Shown here piece by piece: positions 29,960 through 40,475 of a stretch of DNA of 64,000 nucleotides. The stretch is from assembly GCA_016714125.1 (NCBI GenBank), contig JADJNX010000006.1, forward strand, positions 62,001 through 126,000, in the 5' to 3' direction. The translations under genes were made by a program, and so were the position numbers. The notes under the pieces are model-generated. The model did not search any database. It had not been told where the DNA came from and worked only from the letters and a program-made list of their open reading frames with translations. The DNA is from Ignavibacteriales bacterium. Lineage in GTDB: Bacteria > Bacteroidota > Ignavibacteria > Ignavibacteriales > Ignavibacteriaceae. Position 1 is the stretch's first letter. Every line of letters begins with the position of its first letter.

Positions 29960-30030
29960 TTGACACGAAGAAAAGAAGTTAAGAAGGGACACGAAGAACC
30001 TTCTTGAGCTTCTTTCCTTCTTGACTTCGT
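29960..30030. repeat. Imperfect palindromic spacer between tex and the dienelactone hydrolase gene
   Basis: ACACGAAG, AAGAAG and TTAAGAAGG strings on the left are repeated in inverted form as CCTTCTTGACTTCGTG on the right, so the spacer can fold into a long hairpin with several mismatches. It belongs to the 'CACGAAG..AAGAAGG' type of degenerate intergenic repeats and may also end transcription of both convergent genes. Confidence 0.55.
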
Positions 30031-30041
30031 GTTCTAAGGGT

Positions 30042-30929
30042 TTATTTTATTCCCATTAACTGGGTTTGGATAAACTTTTTAGTCATATTCTCAGCTTCCA
30101 AAGCAGCAGCATTGTTGTGGTTTGGGCTGCTGGGGTTTGCAAAAGCATGATCGGCTTCAAACCATTTAAGTTCATATTTGCGCTTAAGTGGTCTAAATGA
30201 TTTGTCGAATCCGCTAACTACATCCCTTGTTATCCAGGCGTCTTTCTCAGCAAAGATGCCGAGGACAGGTGCGTAGAGGTTTTTCAGTTTTTTGGCGTCT
30301 GTTTCCGGCATGCCATAATAGAGCACGCAGGCTTTTGCCTGTTTACCAAATATTATGGCTGCTTGCATCGACAAGCCACCACCGAAACACCATCCAAGCG
30401 TTCCGACTTGAGCGTTGGCTCCGAGATATTTTTTTGTACCTTCGATAATTTTCATTGACCGTTCGGTTTTTACTCCTTTCAGGAGCATTCCGGCTGAGTC
30501 AGGGTTGGTTGTTGACTGTCCATCATAAAAATCGAGTGCAATCACATTCATGCTTGAAAAAGCATTTGCATATTTTTCGGCTTCATTTTTAATGTAGTCG
30601 TTAAGTCCCCACCATTCGTGGAAAAGGATTAACCACTTATTTGATTTGTGAGCTGCTTTTATTTGGTAGGCGTTTGCTGTCGAGCGATCGGAGAGAGTGA
30701 TTTTTATCATTTCTCCTCTGCCGTTTGTTAATGTAAATGGTGCCGGTGAAGGATGTTTCTCGGCAAATCCCTGAGAATCAACGTTGGAAGCAAATTTTGC
30801 TATCGGATCATTGGTTGTTGTGGAAGTGCTTGTTTTATCGCTGTTACCTTCGGGTGTGCAGCAACTCTCCTGAGCGTAAACTCCGCCGGTGAAGAGTAAG
30901 AGGGAAATGACTAAAAAAAGTCTTTTCAT
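30042..30929 (-). CDS. Exported dienelactone hydrolase family protein
   Basis: 295 residues. A signal peptide 'LFLVISLLLFTGGVYAQ' is followed by a Cys pair and a Ser/Thr-rich linker. The catalytic elbow reads 'GTLGWCFGGGLSMQAA', with Cys as nucleophile, and 'FAEKDAWI' and 'WFEADHAFANPSS' supply Asp and His, the DLH triad. 'FHEWWGLNDYIKNEAE' is the family oxyanion-region motif. Known members hydrolyse dienelactone or other esters; with a signal peptide this one is probably periplasmic or outer-membrane facing. It stands alone and has no pathway genes around it. Confidence 0.88.
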   Translation of the reverse strand: MKRLFLVISLLLFTGGVYAQESCCTPEGNSDKTSTSTTTNDPIAKFASNVDSQGFAEKHPSPAPFTLTNGRGEMIKITLSDRSTANAYQIKAAHKSNKWLILFHEWWGLNDYIKNEAEKYANAFSSMNVIALDFYDGQSTTNPDSAGMLLKGVKTERSMKIIEGTKKYLGANAQVGTLGWCFGGGLSMQAAIIFGKQAKACVLYYGMPETDAKKLKNLYAPVLGIFAEKDAWITRDVVSGFDKSFRPLKRKYELKWFEADHAFANPSSPNHNNAAALEAENMTKKFIQTQLMGIK

Positions 30930-31108
30930 ATTTGGGTTCCTGTATTTTTGGGTTTAATGAATTACAATTTAAGAATACTTACAGAGATAAACTTTGTAAT
31001 TGTTTAAAAAGTTCGAGAAGGGTATATTGAAGTTTCAATTCAACAAATTTGGAGAGTAACGCGACTAATTAGAGATACTATTTTCACTTAAACAGACGAA
31101 CTGCCGTT

Positions 31109-33438
31109 ATGTTGTCAAAAGTCGTATTCTTTTTTATACTGTTTTTTGCGGTACCCCTTTTTTCACAGGTTACACTTTCCGGTAAAGTAATATCTCCCAC
31201 CGGAGAGCCTCTTGCGGGCTGTGCCGTGTTCATACTAAAAACCCCCCTTGGTGTTATTACCTCTACCGATGGTAACTTCAGTTTTGAAGTTTCTGCAGGC
31301 AAACACACACTTCGTATCCGTCATATCGCCTTTAAAGATACCACTCTTGAAATCCAGCTTGCAACAGAGAATAACCAGCCAATAACCGTTAAACTTGTGG
31401 CAACCTCCTATCAGGAAGATGAAATTGTCGTATATGGTGAAAAAAAGGGGATGGAGAAGGAAACTCTTGAGGCAGAGACCATTGGAAATATTCCAACCCT
31501 CAATGGTGAGGTTTTGCAAACTGTCAGGATACTTCCGGGTGTTAAGATTAACAACGAAACAACCTCAGGATATAATGTCAGAGGCGGAAGTTTTGATGAA
31601 AATCTCCTTTATCTAAACGGATTTGAGATATTTCGTCCATTTCTCCTTCGTCAGGGAATTGAAGAGAATCATTCGCTCGTAAATCAGGATCTTGTTAAGG
31701 ATTTAAGTTTTTATGGTGGTGCTTTCCCGGCGATTTATGGTGACAAGATGGCTTCGGTTCTTGAGATCAACTATGGAAAAGCGACAGACACTCCTTTTAG
31801 TGGAATAATCAGAGCGGGACTTCTCTCTGCAGGTGCGGCTTTTCATCATGCAAAAATGGCTTTTCTGCGAGTCTTGCGGGAAGATGGAGTTATCCTAAAA
31901 TATTCTCTTCGCAACAGCACACTTCCGGTGACTATCGTCCCGATTTTAAAGATATTCAATTAAGTATAAATTACCTCCCCGGGCAAAACATCTCAACACA
32001 ACTTTTTCTGTTGAGGGCAAACAACAAATATGACCTGACCCCCACAAATTGGACGGGACATTTTCGCCTTGATGGAGTTATTCAAGGGATATCATCAGAT
32101 TATTCCGGTACCTCCAATTATGGCTATAACACCACACTTGCAGGATTAAATACAAAAGTGAGAGTCAGCCCCGATTTGTTATTGAGTGCCGTGGTTTCCT
32201 GGTTTAATATCAAAGAAACCGAAACCAGAGATATCAGATCAGACATTTATCTGATTCCGGATGCATATAATCCTGACTACAGGGAGTACCTCAAGTCGGC
32301 TCTGGAAAAAGGTGAAAACACACTCGATTTATCTGTGATAAACATAACTCCTGAGATAACATATACATATGGTGGGCATACCATTAAAGCCGGTGCAGAG
32401 CTTAAATTTTCCGATTTGAGGCACAATTATTTTGAAGAGAAAAAGGAACAGGGGGGTATTTCAATTCCTGCTGCTCCCGAAGTTACCAGTTATGGATCAC
32501 AAAAAGACTTAAATTCATATTCCTTTTATGTTGATGATAAAATGAATCTTGGAATCAGAACGACAATAGATGCCGGGTTGCGTTTCACCTCTACTCCTTA
32601 TAACAATGAGACATTTTGGTCACCAAGGGGTTCAGTTGAGTATAAAGTGACCGAAAAATTTAATGTAAATCTGAGGGCGGGCATTTACAATCAGCCACCG
32701 TTTTTTTATGAGTTAAGGGATTTAAGTATTGAGGAGGCATCAACACTTATATCGCAGAAGTCAGTTCACTATATCGCAGCGCTCCATTATGTTTTCAAAA
32801 AGGGATTGGAAATGAGAGCTGAATTTTATTACAAGTCGCTGTCCGATCTTATTCCTGTCGATTTTGATGGAATGAGGATAATTTACGGGAAGACCAATTC
32901 CCTCGAAGGTTACGCTCAGGGATTTGATATTATGCTACGTGGTGAGATTCAGCAAGGGCTTAACAGTTGGTTTGTTTATGGATATCTCGACAGTGGTGAA
33001 AAATTAAAGGGGAGTTCGGAAGGATATAACAGGAGATTGCTCGATCAGACGCATAACTTTCAAATATTCCTTCAGGACAAAATTAAGAAGCACCCAAACT
33101 GGCAGTCACATCTTAGATTTTCAGTAGCTTCGGGTACTCTTTTTCATCCAAGAAGAGTTGAAGTTGGCACCGATGGTAAAAATTATCTCGTCGTTGATTA
33201 CAACAAACGATGGGAGCTCCCTATGTATATGAGGGCAGATATGGGACTTTCTGCAAAATTTGATTTTGGCGGAGAAAAATTTTTAACTGTGGTTGCTGAA
33301 GTTCTAAATGTCTTTAATAACTATAACATAGCGGGATATTCATGGTATCAGGTGATCCCGGGCATTCGTTCTCCACTTCGAGTTCCACAGATTTTCACTG
33401 AAAGATTTTTTAATTTAGCAATGGAGTTTTCGTTTTAA
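31109..33438 (+). CDS. TonB-dependent receptor with carboxypeptidase-regulatory-like domain (one frameshift)
   Basis: About 776 residues after repair. Signal peptide 'VVFFFILFFAVPLFSQ' is followed by a CarboxypepD_reg-like domain ('LSGKVISPTGEPLAGCAVFI'). The plug domain ('LQTVRILPGVKINNETTSGYNVRGG') and a beta-barrel complete it, ending 'NLAMEFSF'. The frame breaks at A5 31,852-31,856; adding one A restores 'HHAKNGFSASLAGRW'. The ligand is not evident. The next gene is an acetyltransferase 12 bases downstream, with no obvious functional link. Confidence 0.9.
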
Positions 33439-33450
33439 ACCGGATTTACA

Positions 33451-33975
33451 TTGAAAAATCAAAAAAAGTTTGTTGAACTTACTGCACTATATCCCGATGA
33501 TGCCGAGGCACTTACAAAATTAGCTGATAATCCTAAAGTTGCACAATTTTTGAGAGATTCCTTCCCGCAACCATATACTATTGACCATGCCAAAGAGTTT
33601 ATAAGACTGATGACTGAAGGGAATGTTCAGTCTGTATTTGCAGTAAGATATAAAAGTGAATTTGCCGGAATAGCGGGGGTTCACCTTTTGAGTGATGTAC
33701 AGCGACGAACCGTGGAAGCCGGTTTTTGGTTTGGAGAAAAGTTTTGGGGAAAAGGGATTGCAACGGAAGTTTGCCGGCAATTGGTGAAGTTTGCTTTTAC
33801 CTATTACGACATAGTTAAAATTCAAGCCGAAGTTGCTGCCCCCAATCATGCCTCCGCCAAAGTTCTCAAAAAAAATGGATTTCAGTTGGAAGGTGTTTTA
33901 AGGCAATCATTCCACAAAAATGGTCACGATTGGGATCTCCATATCTATGGCCTGTTAAGGGAAGAGGTCGAATAA
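33451..33975 (+). CDS. GNAT-family N-acetyltransferase, RimJ/RimL-like
   Basis: 174 residues. The acetyl-CoA binding motif is 'WGKGIATEVCRQLVKFAF', and the C-terminal 'NHASAKVLKKNGFQLEGVLRQ' is typical of RimJ/RimL/SpeG-like acetyltransferases. The start is a TTG at 33,451 because no ATG fits; the Shine-Dalgarno sequence is weak. The substrate (protein N-terminus, spermidine or an antibiotic) is not known. The stop is 11 bases from the convergent prfA gene. Confidence 0.85.
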   Translation: MKNQKKFVELTALYPDDAEALTKLADNPKVAQFLRDSFPQPYTIDHAKEFIRLMTEGNVQSVFAVRYKSEFAGIAGVHLLSDVQRRTVEAGFWFGEKFWGKGIATEVCRQLVKFAFTYYDIVKIQAEVAAPNHASAKVLKKNGFQLEGVLRQSFHKNGHDWDLHIYGLLREEVE

Positions 33976-33986
33976 CTCTCTCCTCC

Positions 33987-35063
33987 CTACTCCTCCGATT
34001 GTAACTTTTCGGCGCGATCGGCAATTTTAATTTGCTCGATTAAACTGAAAAGATCGCCATTGATAACATCACTCAGGTTATAGAGGGTTAATCCGATTCT
34101 ATGGTCGGTCACTCTGTTTTGAGGGAAGTTATAGGTGCGAATCTTGTCACTTCTGTCGCCACTTTTTACCATCAATTTTCTTTGAGCTGCAATCTCTGAA
34201 TTTTGTTCACCACTTTTGAGATCATAAAGTCGAGCCATTAACACTTTAAGAGCTTTTTCACGGTTTTTCAACTGTGATCTTTCATCCTGGCATTGAACAA
34301 CAATTCCTGTGGGAAGATGTGTCATCCTGATGGCAGTTTCAACCTTGTTAACGTTCTGACCACCCGCCCCGCCACTTCTAAAAACATCAATTTTAACATC
34401 ATTCATGTTGATTTCCACCTGTACTGCCTCCACTTCAGGAAGGACAGCAACAGAGGCTGCTGAAGTATGAACTCTTCCCTGAGCCTCGGTTTGGGGTACC
34501 CTCTGAACACGGTGCACACCACTTTCCCATTTTAATTCACCATAAACTCCTGTTCCTGAGATTGAAATAACTGCTTCTTTAACACCACCCAGACCACCGG
34601 CCTCATTTAAATCGATGTACTCAGCTTTCCACCCTTTAAGTTCTGCATAACGCATATACATCCTTAACAGATCTCCTGCGAAAAGGCCTGCCTCGTCGCC
34701 GCCGGTTCCTGCACGGATTTCCATAATCACACTTTTATCGTCATTTGGGTCTTTTGGAAGAAGTAATACTTTAAGTTCTTCCTCATAACGCTCTTTTTCT
34801 TCTTTTAATCCATCAAGTTCCATCTGAGCAAACTCAACCAACTCACGGTCCGTTGAATTATCCAGAATATCTTTTGATTCTTCAAGATTAGCTATTGTTC
34901 TTGAATATTTTTCAAAAACTTCCATTATGGGCATCAAATCACTTCTTTCCTTGCTGAGGGAAATCAGTTTATCTGTATCAGCGAGTACCTCTTCATCTGA
35001 GAGTTGCTCATTTATTCTGTCAAATTTATCTTTTATCTTAGCAATTTTATCAAAAAAGCTCAT
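33987..35063 (-). CDS. prfA: Peptide chain release factor 1
   Basis: 358 residues, the normal length for RF1. The tripeptide GGQ is in 'RSGGAGGQNVNKVETA', which catalyses peptide release, and the stop-codon recognition region has 'RVPQTEAQGRVHTSAA', with the PxT motif typical of RF1 (UAA/UAG). The gene reads without interruption. It is followed at the 3' side by convergent acetyltransferase. The roughly 285 bases upstream (35,064-35,348) hold no recognised feature besides a likely promoter region. Confidence 0.95.
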   Translation of the reverse strand: MSFFDKIAKIKDKFDRINEQLSDEEVLADTDKLISLSKERSDLMPIMEVFEKYSRTIANLEESKDILDNSTDRELVEFAQMELDGLKEEKERYEEELKVLLLPKDPNDDKSVIMEIRAGTGGDEAGLFAGDLLRMYMRYAELKGWKAEYIDLNEAGGLGGVKEAVISISGTGVYGELKWESGVHRVQRVPQTEAQGRVHTSAASVAVLPEVEAVQVEINMNDVKIDVFRSGGAGGQNVNKVETAIRMTHLPTGIVVQCQDERSQLKNREKALKVLMARLYDLKSGEQNSEIAAQRKLMVKSGDRSDKIRTYNFPQNRVTDHRIGLTLYNLSDVINGDLFSLIEQIKIADRAEKLQSEE

Positions 35064-35348
35064 GTAATCCTGTTTATTTTAACCTGCAAATATACAAAAT
35101 TCGGTATTAGCTATCAGGTATTAGATATTGGGTGGCTTGTAAAGTCCTGAAAAAAGTTTACACATTAATCAGTTAGTTTACATTATTGTGATTACCTAAG
35201 AACTATTAACGAGAGCATTTTTGTAATTGATCAAATAAATCTGTTTACTTTTTGGACGATGATTTTTCCCATTTTTTACAAAGTCTAAGGCAGAATATCG
35301 TTAAGATTTAGATGGTTAATTATTTTTCAATAATAGTTGAGTATTAAA

Positions 35349-36064
35349 ATGAAAGTATTGATTTTAGGTGCTTCTGGAGCAACCGGTCGTTTGGTTCTTA
35401 AGCAACTTCTTGATCAAGGAATAGAAACAAAAATTGTCATTCGAGCACTTTCCGGGATATCAGAGAGCCATCAAAACAAGAGACTTTTGGAGTCTATCGT
35501 TGGAAATATTTCCGAATTTGGAACGGATGAGTTTACTAAGTTGGTCGTCGATTGTGATGTCGTAATTTCTTGCCTTGGTCACAATATTTCCTTCAAAGGA
35601 ATGTTTGGTGAGCCGAAAAACTTGTCACAAACTGCATAGAGAGCATCTACAAAGCAATAGTGGCGACAAAAACCGATAAAACAAAATTGATTCTCATGAG
35701 CACCACTGCTTATAGAAACACCGGGATCCAGGAGAAATATGGTTTGGGAGACAGAATGGTGCTTTCAACTCTTTATTATCTTCTCCCTCCTCACCGGGAT
35801 AATGTGGAAGCGGGATTGTACCTTTCGAACACCATTGTAATGGATAATGAAAAAATAGAGTGGGTTATGGTGAGACCCGACACCCTGATAGATGCAGAAC
35901 ATGAGAGTAAATATGAAATCCATCAATCACCAAAACAAAGTCCGGTTTTTGAATCCGGGAAAACAAGCAGAATAAATGTAAGTGCTTTTATGATTAAACT
36001 GTTGTTGGATGAAAAGTTATGGAAAGAGTGGAGATACAAAATGCCTGTGTTATATAACTCATAA
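35349..36064 (+). CDS. NAD(P)-binding oxidoreductase, atypical SDR (one frameshift)
   Basis: About 238 residues after repair. 'VLILGASGATGRLVLKQLLDQG' is a Rossmann nucleotide-binding motif, and 'VISCLGHN' and 'LILMSTTAYRN' are typical of the NmrA/YwnB-like atypical SDR group. The start is ATG 35,349; a TTG upstream is less likely. The frame breaks at A5 35,616-35,620; adding one A restores 'PKKLVTNCIESI'. The second half lacks the classic YxxxK motif. Its substrate is unknown. A related SDR gene lies at 46.8 kb. Confidence 0.82.
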
Positions 36065-36113
36065 GAAACAACAAAAGCCAAGGGGTCATCCCTCGATCGT
36101 TAGTTGTAGAGCA

Positions 36114-36909
36114 TCATAACTTTAAGATCCTTATAGCACCTCTTAAAACCAGCCAAAAGACCAATGCACCGATTATTAAATCGGGGTATAGTGAATTGGT
36201 AAGATAGACTACAAGCCCCGCCACGATCACTCCGATATTTGCGATTACATCGTTTGAAGTGAATATTTTGCTTGCCTGAATGTGTGCTTCATTATCTTTA
36301 GATTTATTAAGAATTATCAGTGAGGCACCATTTCCAACCAAAGCAAAAAGTGATATGGTAATCATTTGCACATACTCAGGAGTTTCAGAAGGGGATAAAA
36401 ACCGTCGTAATACTTCAAAAAAACCAAGAAGTGCCAAAAAAAGTTGGAAATAACCGCTCAGGGTTGCCACCTTCTTTTTCCTCGAAAGACGGGAACCAAC
36501 AGCCCAGAGGGCAAGACCATAAACCACTGCATCAGCCAGCATATCCAATGAATCGGCAATCAGACCCATCGATCGGGAGATGATGCCAAATGCCATTTCA
36601 AGCACAAAAAGAAGAAATTTATAACAAGGACGGTGTAGAGCAGTTTTTTCTGTGATCGGCATTATTTTTGTTCTCTTCTTTAAGGGTGCCTTCCCAAGGG
36701 GAACTGTCCACTAGCTTGGAATCAAAATTCAGACTGCCTATCAGTTTCGAAATTGATTCAGAGTTACCGTCGTGAATCACCTGAAGAGTTCTGTTTGGGA
36801 TGTCAAAATCCAGTTCTTTGATTAAGTTTTCCTCATAGAGCTTCATTCTGATCATTTGCTCCTCAGAGGGGCAATCCATCTTTGAAATCAGATACCGGTC
36901 GATTTTCAT
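36114..36909 (-). CDS. Cation transporter of the CDF family with N-terminal ferredoxin-like domain (frameshifted)
   Basis: Two pieces overlap between 36,619 and 36,662; at least two indels lie there. The N-terminal 80 residues ('YLISKMDCPSEEQMIRMKL') resemble a small HMA-like or ferredoxin-like domain with one Cys. The second part has five membrane segments with 'MGLIADSLDMLADAVVYG', the conserved cation-binding motif of cation diffusion facilitators, but a shorter length than CzcD. It probably exports divalent metal ions such as Zn or Co. The downstream neighbour on this strand is the DUF5522 gene, with 9 bases between them. Confidence 0.8.
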
Positions 36910-36918
36910 ATACTTGGG

Positions 36919-37143
36919 TTAATTCTTAACAAATGGGCAGTGCCGGCAACCACTATTACAACAACTGCCCTCTTTTAAATGGTAAAATGTTGTAAAAACC
37001 GAATATCCAGTAACCGGATCACGGTAGGTATCATTTCCTGCAAGACATGCATCCTGATGGGCCTTGAGAATTAAACTATAGTCCTTCCTCTCCGGGTTAA
37101 GTCTCGAAGGGTGAGGAACGGGAACGGATTGATTTTCATTCAT
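36919..37143 (-). CDS. DUF5522 small Cys-rich protein
   Basis: 74 residues from ATG 37,143, which overlaps the stop of the upstream hydrolase. The C-terminus 'GSCCNSGCRHCPFVKN' is the family signature, with four Cys that could bind a metal or cluster. The rest is short and hydrophilic. The function is not known. It is placed between the hydrolase and the CDF transporter, so a link to metal handling is possible but not shown. Confidence 0.85.
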   Translation of the reverse strand: MNENQSVPVPHPSRLNPERKDYSLILKAHQDACLAGNDTYRDPVTGYSVFTTFYHLKEGSCCNSGCRHCPFVKN

Positions 37144-37937
37144 CAAAAGGGGAGATTCCTTAAAAAATTGGTCAACACCTTGTTACATTCAGAAAAGTTT
37201 TCGTAAGGGGCTGCATGTCCTGCATCGGGTACGATATGAAACTCTCCATTTTTTACATTGGACATCATTTGAAGCATTTCAGTTGGAGGTGTAAGGGTAT
37301 CAAACTCGCCGCATAAAGCCAGCACAGGGAGTGTGGCTGACTCAAGAAATGAGATTGTGCTCGTGCGTCCCATCATTGCCAACAGGGCGCCAATGGCTCC
37401 TTTAGGATTTATCCCGGATGCCCGATCGATGAAACTCTGAAACTCATCAGGCTCTCTTTCCTTAAATCCTGCAGAGAAAACGGCCTCCATTAATGTTGCC
37501 GCATAGGTATTTAAACCTCCATGTTTCAGGATTCTGACACCAGCCGCTCTTTTGAGTTTTGCTTCATCGGAGTCTGCTGCTGCACGGGTATCAAAGAGGA
37601 CCAGTCCGGAAAATTTTTCGGGTGATCGTTCAGCCATTCTGAGGGCAGCATACCCACCCATAGAAAGACCGGCAAGAACCGGTTTTACGATCATTTGTTC
37701 TTTGAGAATTTCAAAAAGATCGTCAACATAACTTTCCATCGTGATCATACCATCACAATCGGTTGATCCTCCAAATCCACGAAGATCGGGGACAATAATT
37801 TTGTAGTCCTCTGCGAGAGCAGGTATTTGTCTCTGCCAAAGTGTTGAATCGAATATAAAGCCGTGAATGAAGAGTATGGTTTTGTCGCCATTTCCATATT
37901 CGTGGAAAATATTGCGGGTTGAAGTAATATGTCTCAT
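37143..37937 (-). CDS. Alpha/beta hydrolase
   Basis: 264 residues. 'ILFIHGFIFDSTLWQRQIPAL' is the oxyanion-region motif, 'LAGLSMGGYAALRMAE' holds the Ser nucleophile, and 'GEFDTLTPPTEM' and 'PDAGHAAPYEN' supply the Asp and His. It resembles 3-oxoadipate enol-lactonases and other short-chain esterases; the substrate is unclear. It has no signal peptide. Its stop (TGA) overlaps the ATG of the DUF5522 gene by translational coupling ('ATGA'). Confidence 0.9.
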   Translation of the reverse strand: MRHITSTRNIFHEYGNGDKTILFIHGFIFDSTLWQRQIPALAEDYKIIVPDLRGFGGSTDCDGMITMESYVDDLFEILKEQMIVKPVLAGLSMGGYAALRMAERSPEKFSGLVLFDTRAAADSDEAKLKRAAGVRILKHGGLNTYAATLMEAVFSAGFKEREPDEFQSFIDRASGINPKGAIGALLAMMGRTSTISFLESATLPVLALCGEFDTLTPPTEMLQMMSNVKNGEFHIVPDAGHAAPYENFSECNKVLTNFLRNLPF

Positions 37938-38073
37938 AAAAATCTTCTCATTTTTTAATAAATCTAATGTAAATTTACGCTTAGTTCATTATGTTAGTTA
38001 ACAATTTTTCCTTTTAAAAGTGTTCAATATACAGAAATAAAAAAAACAGCACCAATTCCGGAATAAATTACGA

Positions 38074-39654
38074 ATGGAAGACAGGATAAATTTTTCTAAA
38101 GTGCTTTCGGGTGCCACTTTTGGCATCGAGGCATTTATAGTTGAAATAGAAACTCATCTCGAAAAGGCAATGCTTGCTTTTACCATCGTGGGACTCCCCG
38201 ACAATGCAGTAAAAGAAAGCAGGGAAAGAGTTACAGCTGCGATTAAAAACAGCGGACTCAAATTTCCCGGCAAAAAAATTACGATAAACATGGCTCCCGC
38301 CGATGTAAAAAAGGAGGGGAGTTCATTTGATCTGCCGATAGCTGTTGGCATTTTGGCTGCCGATGGATTGATCCCGATCAGCCAGTTGCAAGATACAATC
38401 TTCCTGGGTGAATTGTCGCTTGACGGGACATTAAGACCCATCAAAGGTGCACTTCCACTTGCTGTTTGTGCCCGTGACAAAGGAATTAAACGATTAATAC
38501 TTACCGAAGACTCTGTTAAAGAAGCCTCCATCGTTGATGGTGTTGAAGTTTATGGGTTCAAGAATTTTCCTGATCTGTTTAGATTCCTCACCGGCAGCCT
38601 TATCCAATCCCCTGTTACCACCGATACAACTGAACTTTTTGCGTACTTAAATAAATATAACCTTGATTTTGGTGATGTCAAAGGGCAGGAGAATGTTAAA
38701 AGGGCTCTTGAAGTGGCGGCAGCAGGTGGTCATAATATTTTAATGATCGGCCCTCCCGGAAGTGGAAAAACCATGCTTGCAAAGAGGTTGCCTTCCATTC
38801 TACCACCTCTTTCGTTTGATGAAGCTCTCGAAACAACAAAACTTTATTCAGTGGCAGGTATTTTGCCACGAGGGACTGCTCTAATAACGGAGAGACCTTT
38901 CAGAAGTCCACACCATACCGTTTCAGATGCCGCAATGGTTGGAGGAGGCTCAACTCCCAGGCCGGGTGAGGTTTCTTTTGCTCATTTTGGAGTCCTCTTC
39001 CTGGATGAGTTTCCGGAATTCAAAAAAAATGTAATTGAAGTTTTAAGGCAACCACTTGAAGATTCAATTGTAACAGTAAGTCGATCAAAGATGACGCTTA
39101 CCTTTCCTGCAAATTTTATGCTTGCAGCGGCGATGAACCCCTGTCCATGTGGATATTACACCGATCCATCTCGTGATTGCAGATGCACAAGCAATCAAAT
39201 TCAAAAGTATATGAGCAAAATTTCGGGTCCACTTCTCGACAGGATTGATATACACATCGAAGTCCCAGCAGTTCGTTACAAAGACCTCTCCTCATCCCAC
39301 AAGGGTGAAAGTTCGGATGTTATTCGTGAAAGGGTAATCAAAGCAAGGGAAGTTCAACAGGCAAGATTTAGTGCTTACAGCCACATTTATAATAATGCTG
39401 ATATGGGAAGTAAGGAAGTCCGGCATTTTTGTCGGTTGGATGATGCAGGAGCATCGCTTCTAAAGACTGCAATGACCCGTTTGGGACTTTCAGCAAGAGC
39501 CTACGACAGAATTCTTAAAGTTAGCAGGACCATTGCTGATCTTGAAGGCGAATCACAAATCAGTGCTGCCCATGTCTCGAAGCAATTCAGTATAGAACTC
39601 TTGACAGAGAACTTTGGAAAGATTAGATTAAAAAGAGTATTCTCTCAGCTCTGA
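38074..39654 (+). CDS. comM: ComM/YifB-type AAA+ ATPase (Mg-chelatase-like)
   Basis: 526 residues. The N-terminal domain resembles Lon protease's substrate domain ('GLPDNAVKESRERV' and 'GELSLDGTLRPIKGALPLA'). The AAA+ core has Walker A 'IGPPGSGKTMLAKRLPS', sensor region 'HHTVSDAAMVGGG', Walker B 'VLFLDEFPEF' and 'NPCPCGYY' with a Cys pair, and the C-terminal domain ends the protein. ComM is a branch-migration helicase that aids integration of DNA in transformation. It is complete and starts at ATG 38,074. No other competence genes are near it. Confidence 0.93.
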   Translation: MEDRINFSKVLSGATFGIEAFIVEIETHLEKAMLAFTIVGLPDNAVKESRERVTAAIKNSGLKFPGKKITINMAPADVKKEGSSFDLPIAVGILAADGLIPISQLQDTIFLGELSLDGTLRPIKGALPLAVCARDKGIKRLILTEDSVKEASIVDGVEVYGFKNFPDLFRFLTGSLIQSPVTTDTTELFAYLNKYNLDFGDVKGQENVKRALEVAAAGGHNILMIGPPGSGKTMLAKRLPSILPPLSFDEALETTKLYSVAGILPRGTALITERPFRSPHHTVSDAAMVGGGSTPRPGEVSFAHFGVLFLDEFPEFKKNVIEVLRQPLEDSIVTVSRSKMTLTFPANFMLAAAMNPCPCGYYTDPSRDCRCTSNQIQKYMSKISGPLLDRIDIHIEVPAVRYKDLSSSHKGESSDVIRERVIKAREVQQARFSAYSHIYNNADMGSKEVRHFCRLDDAGASLLKTAMTRLGLSARAYDRILKVSRTIADLEGESQISAAHVSKQFSIELLTENFGKIRLKRVFSQL

Positions 39655-39655
39655 T

Positions 39656-40474
39656 TCATAAGACTGGAACCCTTGGTTCCATTATCCCTTTGGTTTTAGT
39701 GAGAATTAAAACACTGTTTTTGTTGTAGAGCAACTCCGAATTCATGTTCATCTTTTTTGCAGTGCCGGTAATTTTAGTAACCTGAGCATTTTTGTTATAA
39801 GTGAATTTGAATGTATTGCTCTCAGATCCGGTTATGTCTTTCCTCTCGACCATGTTTCCCGCCCCATCGTATTTAAAACTCCGACCTGTTTATTTTATTA
39901 CTTCTTTTAAAAGTCTTTCAGATTTATCATACTCGTAAACAAGAGTATCTATGGTGGTTGGTCCAAAAACAACAGGACAGATGATTTTTTCGAGTTTACC
40001 ATTTTTGCCATAGGTGTAATGGTAGCTCAACCGGGGAAGGGTGTCTCTTAGTCGATCTTCGAACCAGGAGATGTGGGTGATTTTCCCGGTGGAGTCGTGG
40101 TAGAAAAAATATGATTCAAATTTGACAGAATCTCGCCCGGTCAGGGCAATTTTAGTGAATCGTTTGATTTCACTAAAACTGCCCGCCTTGTTGTACAAAA
40201 AGGAATCAATTACGGTTGAGGTTGAATCCGAAATAATTTTTGCAGATTCAAGTTTTCCGTCAATACGATAGGTAAAAACCTCCGACAAAAAGGGTTTTCC
40301 GGTCGGGATGTAATCCTTACTCGTCGAGTAATAATTCGCTTTCTCCTGAACAATTTTATTCTTTTTTATATAATTCCTGAATACAGGCTCATGTTTTTTA
40401 TACTGTGGAAGAAAGTCCTGTGCAGACAGAATTACAACAGAAAAAACCAGAATCAGGATTATTTTTGAGTTCAT
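39656..40474 (-). pseudogene. Exported YD-repeat-like protein with an in-frame stop
   Basis: The start ATG 40,474 is preceded by 'ATTAAA', and the signal peptide reads 'IILILVFSVVILSAQ'. The body contains weak YD/RHS-type repeats ('YHYTYGKNGKLEKI', 'LVYEYDKSERLLKEVIK'). A TAA at 39,890-39,892 interrupts the frame, but the same frame then continues for 78 residues ('FKYDGAGNMVERKD') to the stop near 39,656. So the C-terminus is complete except for one codon. It is probably a paralogue of the upstream gene 40,476-41,320. Exact function is not known. Confidence 0.65.
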
Positions 40475-40475
40475 T

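Noticed and set aside
31235..31519. Minus-strand frame within the TonB receptor start
   Set aside because: It is opposite a clear CarboxypepD-like and plug domain, and has no family features.
35064..35348. Riboswitch or small RNA upstream of the oxidoreductase
   Set aside because: No conserved riboswitch core or strong hairpin with a U-tract can be seen.
36114..36909. Two separate genes for the small HMA-like domain and the CDF transporter
   Set aside because: The overlap carries indels and the C-terminal part lacks a proper start; one fused protein is more likely, though uncertain.
38154..38531. Minus-strand frame of 125 residues inside comM
   Set aside because: No ribosome binding site or family; it is opposite a conserved domain.
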